Source: Natrinema thermotolerans DSM 11552 (GTDB taxonomy: Archaea > Halobacteriota > Halobacteria > Halobacteriales > Natrialbaceae). From it: 60,049 nt of DNA. The translations under genes were made by a program, and so were the position numbers. Numbering within the stretch: the first letter of the stretch is position 1; every line of letters starts with the position of its first letter. Location of the stretch: positions 102,135-162,183 of the forward strand of contig AOIR01000064.1 of assembly GCA_000337115.1 (NCBI GenBank), read 5' to 3'. The notes beneath the pieces are model-generated. The model was not told where the DNA came from and made no database searches. It saw only the letters and a program-made list of their open reading frames with translations. This document shows positions 17,862 through 26,060 of the stretch, piece after piece.

Positions 17862-17899
17862 CAGTATCTGTATCTACTATACACGAAAAGATTTTATTA
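17862..17899 (+). promoter_or_regulatory. doeA promoter with shared upstream motif
   Basis: CAGTATCTGTAT at 17862-17873 repeats the motif found at 6982. It is followed about 19 bp later by a TATA-like TTTTATTA (17892-17899), some 43 nt before ATG 17936, so a short leader of around 15 nt is expected. Confidence 0.5.
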
Positions 17900-17935
17900 C
17901 TACTTGCCGATGCTCTTCGTAGAGGTCCTGTTACC

Positions 17936-19117
17936 ATGCCACGAGAGCATATTTTCGACGAGGCCGAATACGAGCGACGGGTCGAACGGACCAAAGAGCG
18001 GTTGCGCGAAGAGGATCTCGACGCCATCGTCGTCGCCGATCCGGCGAACATGAACTACCTGACCGGCTACGACGGCTGGTCGTTCTACGTCCATCAGGCC
18101 GTCGTCGTCACGCCCGACCGCGACGAACCGGTCTGGATCGGCCGCGACATGGACGGTGGCGGCGCGCGGGCGACGACTCACCTCGGCGACGACAGCATCC
18201 GCGCCTACAGCGACGATCACGTCCACTCCCCCCACGACCTCCACCCGATGGACTACGTCGCAGGCGTCTTGGAGGAACTCGAGGTCGCGGACGGCCGGAT
18301 CGGCCTCGAGATGGACGCGGCCTACTTCACCGCGAAGTCCTACACCCGACTGCAGGAAAACCTCCCCGAGGCCGAGTTCGAGGACGCGACGCTTCTCGTG
18401 GGATGGGTCCGGATCAAGAAATCGGAGCAGGAACTCGAGTACATGCGCGAGGCCGCCCGCATTTCGGAGAACGCGATGCGGGCGGGGCTGGACGTCATCG
18501 AGGAGGGGGTTCCGGAGTACGAGGCCGCGGCCGCGATCTACGAACAACTCATTACCGGCACCGAGGAGTACGGCGGCGACTACCCCTCGATCGTCCCGCT
18601 GATGCCCTCGGGCGACCACACCGGGACGCCGCATCTGACCTGGACCGACCGCGAGTTCGAGGACGGCGATCCGGTCATCATCGAACTCTCCGGTTGCCGC
18701 CATCGGTATCACTCCCCACTGGCTCGAACGACGTTCGTCGGCGACCCGCCCGCGGAACTCCAGGAGACCGCCGACATCGTCGTCGAAGGGATCGAGGCCG
18801 CGCTCGACACCGTCGAACCCGGCGTCACCTGCGAGGCGGTCGAGAAGGCCTGGCGCGAGACGATCGCCCAGTACGGCCTCGAGAAGGAGGACCGGATCGG
18901 CTACTCGATGGGACTGGGCTACCCGCCGGACTGGGGCGAACACACCGCGAGTATCCGTCCCGGCGACGAGACCGTCCTCGAGGAGGACATGACCTTCCAC
19001 ATGATTCCCGGCATCTGGACCGACGAGATCGGGATGGAGATCAGCGAGACGTTCCGCGTCACGAGTACGGGCGCGGAGACACTGGCCGACTTCCCACGGG
19101 AGTTATTCACGACGTAA
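17936..19117 (+). CDS. doeA: Ectoine hydrolase DoeA/EutD-like (M24 family)
   Basis: A 393-residue M24-fold (creatinase/prolidase) protein that matches my memory of bacterial ectoine hydrolase closely across its length: LTGYDGWSFYVHQAVVV, the arrangement GGDYPSIVPLMPSG then PHLTW, the SGCRHRYHSPLARTTF strand, GLGYPPDWGEHT and a PRELF end. The two metal-binding aspartates of true M24 peptidases are absent, as in creatinase and DoeA. DoeA opens the ectoine ring to N-acetyl-diaminobutyrate. Its promoter shares a 12-bp motif with the aminotransferase gene. An M24 hydrolase of another cyclic amidine is the alternative. Confidence 0.8.
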   Translation: MPREHIFDEAEYERRVERTKERLREEDLDAIVVADPANMNYLTGYDGWSFYVHQAVVVTPDRDEPVWIGRDMDGGGARATTHLGDDSIRAYSDDHVHSPHDLHPMDYVAGVLEELEVADGRIGLEMDAAYFTAKSYTRLQENLPEAEFEDATLLVGWVRIKKSEQELEYMREAARISENAMRAGLDVIEEGVPEYEAAAAIYEQLITGTEEYGGDYPSIVPLMPSGDHTGTPHLTWTDREFEDGDPVIIELSGCRHRYHSPLARTTFVGDPPAELQETADIVVEGIEAALDTVEPGVTCEAVEKAWRETIAQYGLEKEDRIGYSMGLGYPPDWGEHTASIRPGDETVLEEDMTFHMIPGIWTDEIGMEISETFRVTSTGAETLADFPRELFTT

Positions 19118-19180
19118 CGCGATCCACACCGACCATGGAACGCCAACCATACTACTGTCTTCGATACGACTAGCAGACTG

Positions 19181-20488
19181 ATGACTACCTCATCACCCGC
19201 GACGGAAAACGAATCAACGGACGAACCCGCCTCGGCGCTTGTCACCGCGCGCCGCCAGCTCGAGCGGGCCGCGACCCACGTCGACGTCGACCCCGGCGTC
19301 GTCGAGCGACTGAAACACCCGACACGGGTCCAGCAGGTATCGGTCCCCTTAGAGCGCGATGACGGGACCGTCGAGGTCTTTACCGGCTACCGAGCCCAGC
19401 ACGACGACGTCCGCGGCCCCTACAAGGGCGGCCTGCGCTACCACCCCGAGGTCAGCGCGGAGGAGTGTACCGGGCTCTCGATGTGGATGACCTGGAAGTG
19501 CGCGGTGATGGACCTGCCCTTCGGCGGCGGGAAAGGCGGAATCGCCGTCGATCCCAAGTCCTTGACCGACGACGAGACCGAGCGGCTCACCCGCCGGTTC
19601 GCCGAGGAACTGCGCGATGCCGTCGGGCCGACGAAGGACGTCCCCGCGCCCGACATGGGGACCGACGCCCAGACGATGGCCTGGTTCATGGACGCCTACT
19701 CGATGCAACAGGGCGAGACCATCCCCGGCGTCGTCACCGGGAAACCGCCGGTTATCGGCGGCTCCTATGGCCGCGAGGAAGCCCCCGGCCGCTCGACTGC
19801 CATCGCCGCTCGCGAGGCGATCCAGTACTACGACCGGGAGGCCTCCGAGACCACGGTCGCCGTGCAGGGCTTCGGCAGCGTCGGTGCCAACGCCGCCCGC
19901 CTGCTCCACGAGTGGGGCGCGTCGATCGTCGCCGTCTCCGACGTCAACAGCGCGGTCTACGATCCCGACGGGCTCGACGTCGAGGCGATCCCCTCCCACC
20001 ACGAGGAACCCGAAGCGGTCACCAGCTTCGCGAACGACCTCGAGGGCGACGATAGCGTCCGTCGGCTCACGAACGAAGAATTGCTCGAGCTAGACGTCGA
20101 CGTCCTGATCCCGGCCGCGGTCGGCAACGTCATCACCGCCGACAACGCCGACGCCATCGCCGCGGACATCGTCGTCGAAGGGGCCAACGGCCCGACGACG
20201 TTCGCGGCCGACACCATCCTCGAGGAGCGGGACGTGCCGGTGATCCCTGACATCCTCGCAAACGCTGGCGGCGTCACCGTCTCCTACTTCGAGTGGCTCC
20301 AGGACATCAACCGCCGCCAGTGGTCCCTCGAGCGGGTCAACGAGGAACTCGAGGACCACATGCTCGAGGCCTGGACCGATGTCCGCGACGTAGTCGACGC
20401 CGAGGGGCTGACGTGGCGCGACGCCGCCTACGTGGTCGCGCTGTCCCGGATCGCCGAGGCGAAGGAGACGCGCGGCCTCTGGCCGTAG
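19181..20488 (+). CDS. Glu/Leu/Phe/Val-family dehydrogenase (glutamate dehydrogenase)
   Basis: A 435-residue glutamate dehydrogenase with KGGLRYHP, the catalytic lysine in [34 protein letters not shown] and the Rossmann motif GFGSVG. It interconverts glutamate with 2-oxoglutarate and ammonia. Placed directly after doeA (63 nt), it would recycle the glutamate made by the two aminotransferases. It could be a minor paralogue of the main enzyme, since haloarchaea often carry several copies. Cofactor choice between NAD and NADP is not decided from sequence. Confidence 0.9.
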   Translation: MTTSSPATENESTDEPASALVTARRQLERAATHVDVDPGVVERLKHPTRVQQVSVPLERDDGTVEVFTGYRAQHDDVRGPYKGGLRYHPEVSAEECTGLSMWMTWKCAVMDLPFGGGKGGIAVDPKSLTDDETERLTRRFAEELRDAVGPTKDVPAPDMGTDAQTMAWFMDAYSMQQGETIPGVVTGKPPVIGGSYGREEAPGRSTAIAAREAIQYYDREASETTVAVQGFGSVGANAARLLHEWGASIVAVSDVNSAVYDPDGLDVEAIPSHHEEPEAVTSFANDLEGDDSVRRLTNEELLELDVDVLIPAAVGNVITADNADAIAADIVVEGANGPTTFAADTILEERDVPVIPDILANAGGVTVSYFEWLQDINRRQWSLERVNEELEDHMLEAWTDVRDVVDAEGLTWRDAAYVVALSRIAEAKETRGLWP

Positions 20489-20585
20489 TCGGCCCGGTCG
20501 CCAGCGACGGGTCGGACTGGCGACTCCCAGCCGAGCGCGGTTGCGAAGGGAAGCGCTCATGTCCCGCCGGTCACATACTCCGACA

Positions 20586-21245
20586 ATGGCGTGGAAGCGC
20601 GAGTTCGCGAGCGGACTGATCGTCATCGGTCCGATACTCGTCACGCTGTACGTTCTCTACCGCGTCTACGCGCTGGTGACCGGCATCGTGCCGATGGTCC
20701 CGATCGACGCCGTACTGAGCGGGGTGATCACGCACGCGCCGACCCGGTCGCTGGTCGTCGATGTCTCGCACGCGATCGTTCCGCTCGTGTTGTTCTCCCT
20801 CGTGACCGTCGCCGTCGGGTTTCTGACCCGAACCACGGTCGGTGACCTCTTCACGCGCGGCATCGACCACGTCGCGAACCGCGTTCCGGGGTTGCGCGTC
20901 ATCTACAACGCGTCGAAAGTCGCCGCCGAAACCACGTTCGGCGAGGAACAGGCGCTGCAGGAACCGGTCAGGGTCGAGAACTGGAACGGCGTCGAGGTGC
21001 CCGCGTTCAAGACCGGCCACACGACTCCCGACGGACGGCCCGTCCTCTTTATTCCGACCGCGCCGAACATCTCCTCCGGTTTCGTCGTCGAGGCCGATCC
21101 CGACCGCGTCACCGAGACCGACGAACGCGTCGACGAAACGCTTGCGCACGTCTTGAGCGGCGGGTTCGGCGAGTCGACTCGACCTGACGGGGCGGCCCCG
21201 ACGGTCCCGTTCGAGACGACCGACGACCGCGCCGACGACGAGTGA
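20586..21245 (+). CDS. DUF502-family membrane protein
   Basis: A 219-residue DUF502 protein. It begins WKREFASGLIVIGPI, has two membrane helices (about 10-32 and 60-82) and a soluble domain with the family signatures TRTTVGD, RVPGLRVIYNASK and TAPNISSGFVVE. Function is unknown across the family, and an acidic C-terminal tail is added here. ATG 20586 matches the usual N-terminus; an ATG at 20559 in the same frame is an alternative. Not obviously linked to the catabolic genes. Confidence 0.82.
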   Translation: MAWKREFASGLIVIGPILVTLYVLYRVYALVTGIVPMVPIDAVLSGVITHAPTRSLVVDVSHAIVPLVLFSLVTVAVGFLTRTTVGDLFTRGIDHVANRVPGLRVIYNASKVAAETTFGEEQALQEPVRVENWNGVEVPAFKTGHTTPDGRPVLFIPTAPNISSGFVVEADPDRVTETDERVDETLAHVLSGGFGESTRPDGAAPTVPFETTDDRADDE

Positions 21246-21249
21246 CCGG

Positions 21250-22224
21250 TCACTCGGACGATGCCGGCCGCAAGACGGCGTTTTCGATCTCGCCGCCCAC
21301 ATCGAGCGCTGCGAGGTTGCCCGCGACGATGTCGGCCAGTCGATCCCAGTGTTTGGGGGTGTGACCGCCGGTGTGAGGCGTGATGAGACAGTTCTCGAGG
21401 TCCCACAGCGGGTGATCGGCCGGCAGCGGTTCGGGGTCGGTGACGTCCAGGGCCGCCCCGCGGATCCCCTCGGACTGTAGCGCCGAAAGCAACGCGTCGG
21501 TGTCGACGATGCCACCGCGGGCCGCGTTGACGATCACGGCGTTCGGGGGGAGCGTCGCCAGTTCCGCCTCGCCGACGAGCCCGCGGGTCAGGTCGTTGAG
21601 CGGGCACGCAAGGACCACGTAGTCGCTCCGGGCGAAGGCCTCGTGGACGTCGTCCTCGTCGAACCCGAGTACCTCGTCGGTCGGTCCGCCCTTCTCCGGG
21701 GTGTAGCGGATCCCGATCGTCTCGACCTCGAACCCCTCGAGCCGTTGGACGACCGCCTGTCCGATCGAGCCCAGCCCGACGACCGTGACGGTGCTGTCCG
21801 TGAACTCGTGGGACTGGAAGTGTCGCCACTCGCCGTTTTCCTTGCGCCGCCACCCCTCGTGGAGCCGGCGGGCGAACACGAGCATGTTCCCGATCGTCTG
21901 CTCGGCGATCCCAGGGGCGTGGATGCCGCCCGCGTTCGTCACGGTCACGCCGCGATCGGCCAGCGCGTCCATCGGCACGTGATCGGTGCCGGCGAAGGTA
22001 CACGCGAACAGCTCGAGCCGGTCGGCCCGCTCGAGGAGCGCCTCGTCGATCGAGATCCCGGTCACGACCCGGGCCTGCGGGATCAGTTCGCGTTCTTCTT
22101 TCGGCGTGCGTGCGAGCGCGACGGTGTGGTCCGGCAGTCGCTCGCGCAGTCGCTCGGCGTACGATTCCATCGACAGCCCTTCCGTTCCCTCGCGGAGAAC
22201 GACGACGTCCGGCTCCGGACTCAT
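21250..22224 (-). CDS. D-2-hydroxyacid dehydrogenase
   Basis: A 324-residue NAD(P)-dependent D-isomer-specific 2-hydroxyacid dehydrogenase. The Rossmann motif VGLGSIG is near residue 150. Catalytic residues are visible as Arg in NAARGGI, Glu in DPEPLP and His in TPHTGGHTP. It reduces 2-oxo acids or oxidises D-2-hydroxy acids such as phosphoglycerate, glycerate or lactate; substrate not determined. Divergent from the second M20 gene across 98 bp of promoter. Confidence 0.87.
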   Translation of the reverse strand: MSPEPDVVVLREGTEGLSMESYAERLRERLPDHTVALARTPKEERELIPQARVVTGISIDEALLERADRLELFACTFAGTDHVPMDALADRGVTVTNAGGIHAPGIAEQTIGNMLVFARRLHEGWRRKENGEWRHFQSHEFTDSTVTVVGLGSIGQAVVQRLEGFEVETIGIRYTPEKGGPTDEVLGFDEDDVHEAFARSDYVVLACPLNDLTRGLVGEAELATLPPNAVIVNAARGGIVDTDALLSALQSEGIRGAALDVTDPEPLPADHPLWDLENCLITPHTGGHTPKHWDRLADIVAGNLAALDVGGEIENAVLRPASSE

Positions 22225-22322
22225 TGTCCGACGATCGTCATCGACTCCCTTATCCTTTTTGTGTAGCCGTCGTAAACACTCATTGTGTATAATTAAGTCC
22301 CTGGGGCGCGTCAGCCTCTCGC

Positions 22323-23663
22323 ATGACCGAGCCGATCCAGGACCGACTCGTGACGGTTCGTCGCAGCTTCCACCGCCACCCCGAGCCCGCGTGGCGCGAG
22401 TACCTCACGACGGCCCGCCTCGTCGAGGAGATCCGGGCCATCGGCGTCGACGAACTAGCCGTCGGCCCCGACGCCTACGACCCCGCCGACCGAATGGCCG
22501 TCCCCGACGCTGACCTCGAGCCGTGGGTCGAGCGCGCCCGCGAGCGCGGCGCGGACGAGGCGCTTTTAGAGCGGATGACCGGCGGCAATACGGGTGCCGT
22601 CGCGGTCCTCGAGCGCGGCGAGGGGCCGGCGATCGGCCTACGCGTCGACATCGACGGGCTGTTCATCGAGGAGTCGACCGACCCGGATCACGACCCCGTC
22701 GACGAGGGCTTTCGCTCGGAGATCGAGGGCACGATGCACGCCTGCGGCCACGACGCCCACATGACCTGGGGGTTGGCCGTCCTCGAGGCCATCGCCGAGA
22801 GCGACTTCGCGGGCCGACTGGTGGTTTTCTTCCAGCCCGCCGAGGAGACCGGCGGCGGCGGCTGTCCGATGGCCAAAAGCGAGTTCGCCGACGACCTGGA
22901 CTACCTGCTCGCGGTCCACGTCGGACTCGACCACCCCACGGGCGAGGTGATCGCGGGGATCGAGAAGCCGCTGGCGATGTGTCACGTCGACGTGACGATC
23001 GAGGGGACCTCCGCGCACGCGGGCAAGGCCCCGAACGAGGGGGCAAACGCCATGCACGCCATGGGGGCGGGGATCGTCAACGCCTACGGGATCCCCCGCC
23101 ACAGCGACGGGATGACGCGGGTGAACGTCGGCAAGGCCGAGGCCGGTACCGCGAGCAACGTCATCGCCGAACGCGCCCACATGGAAGCCGAGGCCCGCGG
23201 CGAGACCACCGAGCTGATGGAGTACATGAAACGCCGCCTCGAGCGGACGATGCGGTCCGCGGCAAAGATGCACGGCTGCCGGGCCGACGTCGAGGTGGTC
23301 AGCGAGTCACCCCGGGCCGACAGCGATCCCGAACTGCAGGCGCTGGTGGGCGAGGTCGCCGGCGGCGTCGCGGGCGTTGACCACGTGGTGCCGGCCGCCG
23401 ACTTCGGCGCGAGCGAGGACGCGACTTTCCTGATGGAACGGGTTCAGGAAGACGGCGGGCTGGCAACGTACATGATCGTCGGCACCGACCATCCCACGAG
23501 CCACCACACGCCGACCTTCGACGTCGACGAACGGAGCCTCCAGCACGGCGTCGACGTCCTGGTCGGGACGATCCGGGAACTCGAGGCCCGGCATCCGGTC
23601 CCACAGGTCGACACGGGGGACGCGACGCCGGCCGACGACGCGAGCGCGGAGGCCGGTGAATGA
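22323..23663 (+). CDS. M20-family amidohydrolase/deacylase, copy 2
   Basis: A 446-residue paralogue of the gene at 11030-12310, with shared blocks FHRHPEPAWREY, MHACGHDAHMTWGL, AVHVGLDHPTGEVIAGIEKP, SAHAGKAPNEGANAM, GIPRHSDGMTRVNVG and DHPTSHHTPTFD. The metal-binding residues are conserved. It ends with a 20-residue acidic tail not found in copy 1. The stop overlaps the start of a truncated threonine-dehydratase-like gene in an ATGA arrangement, so the two were translationally coupled before the deletion. A TATA-like GTATAATT lies about 35 nt upstream. N-acyl amino acid hydrolysis is expected; the precise substrate is unknown. Confidence 0.85.
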   Translation: MTEPIQDRLVTVRRSFHRHPEPAWREYLTTARLVEEIRAIGVDELAVGPDAYDPADRMAVPDADLEPWVERARERGADEALLERMTGGNTGAVAVLERGEGPAIGLRVDIDGLFIEESTDPDHDPVDEGFRSEIEGTMHACGHDAHMTWGLAVLEAIAESDFAGRLVVFFQPAEETGGGGCPMAKSEFADDLDYLLAVHVGLDHPTGEVIAGIEKPLAMCHVDVTIEGTSAHAGKAPNEGANAMHAMGAGIVNAYGIPRHSDGMTRVNVGKAEAGTASNVIAERAHMEAEARGETTELMEYMKRRLERTMRSAAKMHGCRADVEVVSESPRADSDPELQALVGEVAGGVAGVDHVVPAADFGASEDATFLMERVQEDGGLATYMIVGTDHPTSHHTPTFDVDERSLQHGVDVLVGTIRELEARHPVPQVDTGDATPADDASAEAGE

Positions 23664-23950
23664 ACGGGGGCGGCGAGGAGAGCGGTGCCGACGAAATGCC
23701 CGTCACGCTCGCGGACGTCGAAGCCGCCCGCGAGCGCATCGCAGACGTCGTCCATCGGACCCCACTCGACACCTCGCGAACCTTCGCCGAGATGAGCGGG
23801 GCGGCCTCGGTCGGGCTCAAACTCGAGACCGCCCAGCGGACCGGCTCGTTCAAGATCCGCGGGGCCTACAACCGGATGGCACAGCTCTCGGCCGCGGAGC
23901 GCGAGGGAGGGGACCGTCGAACTGGGCGAACTCGTCGACCGGGAGTGTGA
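23660..23950 (+). pseudogene. Truncated threonine ammonia-lyase/EutB-like gene
   Basis: Only the first 80 or so residues of a PLP-dependent threonine dehydratase-family enzyme remain: VTLADVEAARERIADVV, RTPLDTS, then [17 protein letters not shown] with the Schiff-base lysine. Homology stops at SAAEREGG (about 23906) and the frame ends at 23950 after unrelated residues. Full-length enzymes have about 320-400 residues, so this copy is dead. The start overlaps the M20 stop. In bacteria the related EutB belongs to hydroxyectoine utilisation operons, so it may have been eutB instead of ilvA. Confidence 0.8.
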
Positions 23951-24077
23951 ACGACTCGGAATCGACGGGATCAAACGGGTCTACGAGCGCGAGAGCGGCG
24001 CTGACCGCCAGCGCCGGCTGCTCGAGGACGAGGGGCCGGACGCGCTGTGTAACTCGCTGTTTCTGCAGACCGAGTGA
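23913..24077 (+). pseudogene. C-terminal remnant of glutamate-cysteine ligase
   Basis: In a different frame, directly after the truncated dehydratase, 54 residues run to a stop at 24077: [35 protein letters not shown] and LFLQTE. This looks like the C-terminus of a GCS2/carboxylate-amine ligase (GshA-type) enzyme, where a SADRQRR motif is usual. There is no start codon or catalytic domain. The fusion implies a deletion that removed most of both genes. Assignment rests on recalled family pattern, so it is moderately secure. Confidence 0.6.
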
Positions 24078-24132
24078 CGACCCCCACAAAGGTTTAACTC
24101 CGCGGGAAGCCTCCACCTGTACGAGAAAACAC

Positions 24133-24762
24133 ATGAGTTTCGACGACACTGACGAGGGTCCGGTCGACGGCGAGGGAAACGAACCGCTCGAGGACCACGA
24201 CGTCGTCGAGCCGGGTGGAGAGCGCCGCAATCCGACGGTCGAGGAACTCGACCAGCGGCTGATCGACCTGCTCTCGTGGATCCTCGACACGGAGACCCGC
24301 GCGAAGATCTACGTGTTCCTGCTCGCGAACCCGGGGAGTACGTCCGAGGAGGTCGCGAAGGGGACCGGTCTCTATCCCAGCACCGTCCGCGAGGCGCTGG
24401 CGGAACTCCACGAGGAAGAACGGGTCACGCGGGAGAAACGGGAGAACGAGGGGGCCGGCAACAACCCCTACGAGTACACTGCGATCCAGCCCAGCGAACT
24501 CGTCGGCGGCGTCGTCGACCAGGTCCAGGCGGAACTGAACACGATCTTCACGCTCGATCGTATCGTCGATCGGGAAGTCGACCGCGGGACACCGTCCGAT
24601 CTCGAGGACGAGACCGAACCGGTGACGATCACGATCGACGACGCGGCACCGACCCGCGAGTCCGACGAGTCGGACGACGCCGACGTCATCGAGTTCGAGG
24701 ATGAGACGGACACGGAACCCATCGGGACGGACGCCGACGACCCGGCGGACGGCGACGAGTAG
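24133..24762 (+). CDS. Winged-helix transcriptional regulator with acidic tail
   Basis: A 209-residue protein with a central winged helix at about residues 45-110: LLSWILDTETRAKIYVFLLA, TSEEVAKGTGLYPSTVREAL and ALHEEERVTREKR-type wing. This is like haloarchaeal TrmB/ArsR-class regulators. A segment that may dimerise (VVDQVQAELNTIF) and a 60-residue Asp/Glu-rich tail follow. GGTTTAAC about 40 nt upstream is a likely TATA box, and the start ATG 24133 is the first well-placed one. Its target is unknown; it sits between the catabolic pseudogenes and the second M24 gene. Confidence 0.8.
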   Translation: MSFDDTDEGPVDGEGNEPLEDHDVVEPGGERRNPTVEELDQRLIDLLSWILDTETRAKIYVFLLANPGSTSEEVAKGTGLYPSTVREALAELHEEERVTREKRENEGAGNNPYEYTAIQPSELVGGVVDQVQAELNTIFTLDRIVDREVDRGTPSDLEDETEPVTITIDDAAPTRESDESDDADVIEFEDETDTEPIGTDADDPADGDE

Positions 24763-24774
24763 CCGGGATCCGAC

Positions 24775-25905
24775 TTACGCCTCGCGGACGAGCGGGACCG
24801 GCCGCTCGAGTTCGAGATCCCGATCGACCGCCGTCGCGGTCATGGTCGGCCAGCGATCCGTCGCCGTCAGGACGTCGATCCCGTCGTCGGTGACGAGCGC
24901 CGTATCCTCGCTTTTCGCGCCCTGTACTGTGGGGTTCCACGCGTAGGCCATGGGCGCTTCGACGGGCGCATCGTGGCCGGGCGTGGCGATCCACTCCCGA
25001 CCGGCGAAGCCGGCGGCCCCGCCCTGGTGGTGATGTCGCCACTCGCCCTCGTAGCCGACCACGTCGTACGCGTCCTGTATGGCCGCGAACACGGCACCTG
25101 CGGTACCGCCGGTGGTTCCGCTGCCGTCGGTCTCACCATCGATGGCCGCCGCCTGCGTCGCCGCCAGCGCCGTCGTCTCCACGCGAGCGGCCGCTCTGTG
25201 GCGCTCCTCGAGCCAGGCCGGTGGATCGAACGCGACGGTTCGGGTACAACTCGCGTGGAGACCGCCCCGTTCGGCGGTCACGGAGACGAGGACGTAGTCG
25301 CCGAGTTCGGCCTCGGTCGGGGTGTAGTGGCGGTAGCGCTGGACGCGTTCGGCACCGCCGACGAGGACCACCGGCGTCTCGATGTTCCGGGCCGACAGCG
25401 CGACCCGCAGGGCCGAGGCGACTTCGTGTTCCGTATCGTCGCGCTGTAGCTCCCGACAGACCGATTCGACGGCGGCCGCCGTCTCCTCGCCGAGGTCGCG
25501 GTAGCGCTCCCGGTCGCGCTCGGTCAACGGCTGGCGCAGCGCGGTCGGATCGACGCGCTCGAGGCCGGGGACCTCGATGTCCGCGGCCGCCCGTTCGTCC
25601 GGGCCGACGCGATCGGCGATCGCCGCGGCCAGCGACGACGCGTGCCAGGGGAACTCGACGACCGACACCGCGTCGGCATCGAGGTCGGGGAGTTCCTCGG
25701 CGACGATGCGATCGGCCTCGATGTTGTTCGCCACGAGCGTAATCTCGGTGCCGTCGTACCCGACGGCGGCGACGCCGGCGTCGCCCTCGCGGTCGACGAC
25801 GTTGTTCCCGCCGGTGAGCCATGCAAATGCGTTCGGCCGAGCGAACCAGACCGAATCGAGTCCGGTGGACTCGAGGTGGGCCTCGAGCCGGTCGTGTTTG
25901 TCCAT
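24775..25905 (-). CDS. M24-fold creatinase/prolidase-like protein without metal ligands
   Basis: A 376-residue protein with the two-domain M24B layout: N-terminal creatinase-type domain (WFARPNAFAWLTGGNN) and a C-terminal pita-bread domain (CTRTVAF, GYEGEWRHHHQGG, ATPGHDAPVEAPMAYAWNP). The canonical metal-binding Asp pair is replaced (VSVTAERGGLHASCTRT), so it probably is not a metallopeptidase. It may act like creatinase or DoeA on a small amidine or amide, or be non-catalytic. Start placed at MDKHDRLEAH; a 24-residue extension is possible. Second M24 protein in the window, distantly related to the DoeA-like one. Confidence 0.75.
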   Translation of the reverse strand: MDKHDRLEAHLESTGLDSVWFARPNAFAWLTGGNNVVDREGDAGVAAVGYDGTEITLVANNIEADRIVAEELPDLDADAVSVVEFPWHASSLAAAIADRVGPDERAAADIEVPGLERVDPTALRQPLTERDRERYRDLGEETAAAVESVCRELQRDDTEHEVASALRVALSARNIETPVVLVGGAERVQRYRHYTPTEAELGDYVLVSVTAERGGLHASCTRTVAFDPPAWLEERHRAAARVETTALAATQAAAIDGETDGSGTTGGTAGAVFAAIQDAYDVVGYEGEWRHHHQGGAAGFAGREWIATPGHDAPVEAPMAYAWNPTVQGAKSEDTALVTDDGIDVLTATDRWPTMTATAVDRDLELERPVPLVREA

Positions 25906-26060
25906 ATCGGGTGCTTGCGAGGCCGCGTCTTGAATGCGGCGAACGCCGGTCTGCGGGGACCCGTGAGAGAGCCGCAAGAACGGTATCCCGCCCCGATTCC
26001 CAGCGAATCGGACGACTCGGTCAACCTAAGTAGGGGCCGTCCTAACGGCCGCTAGAGACC

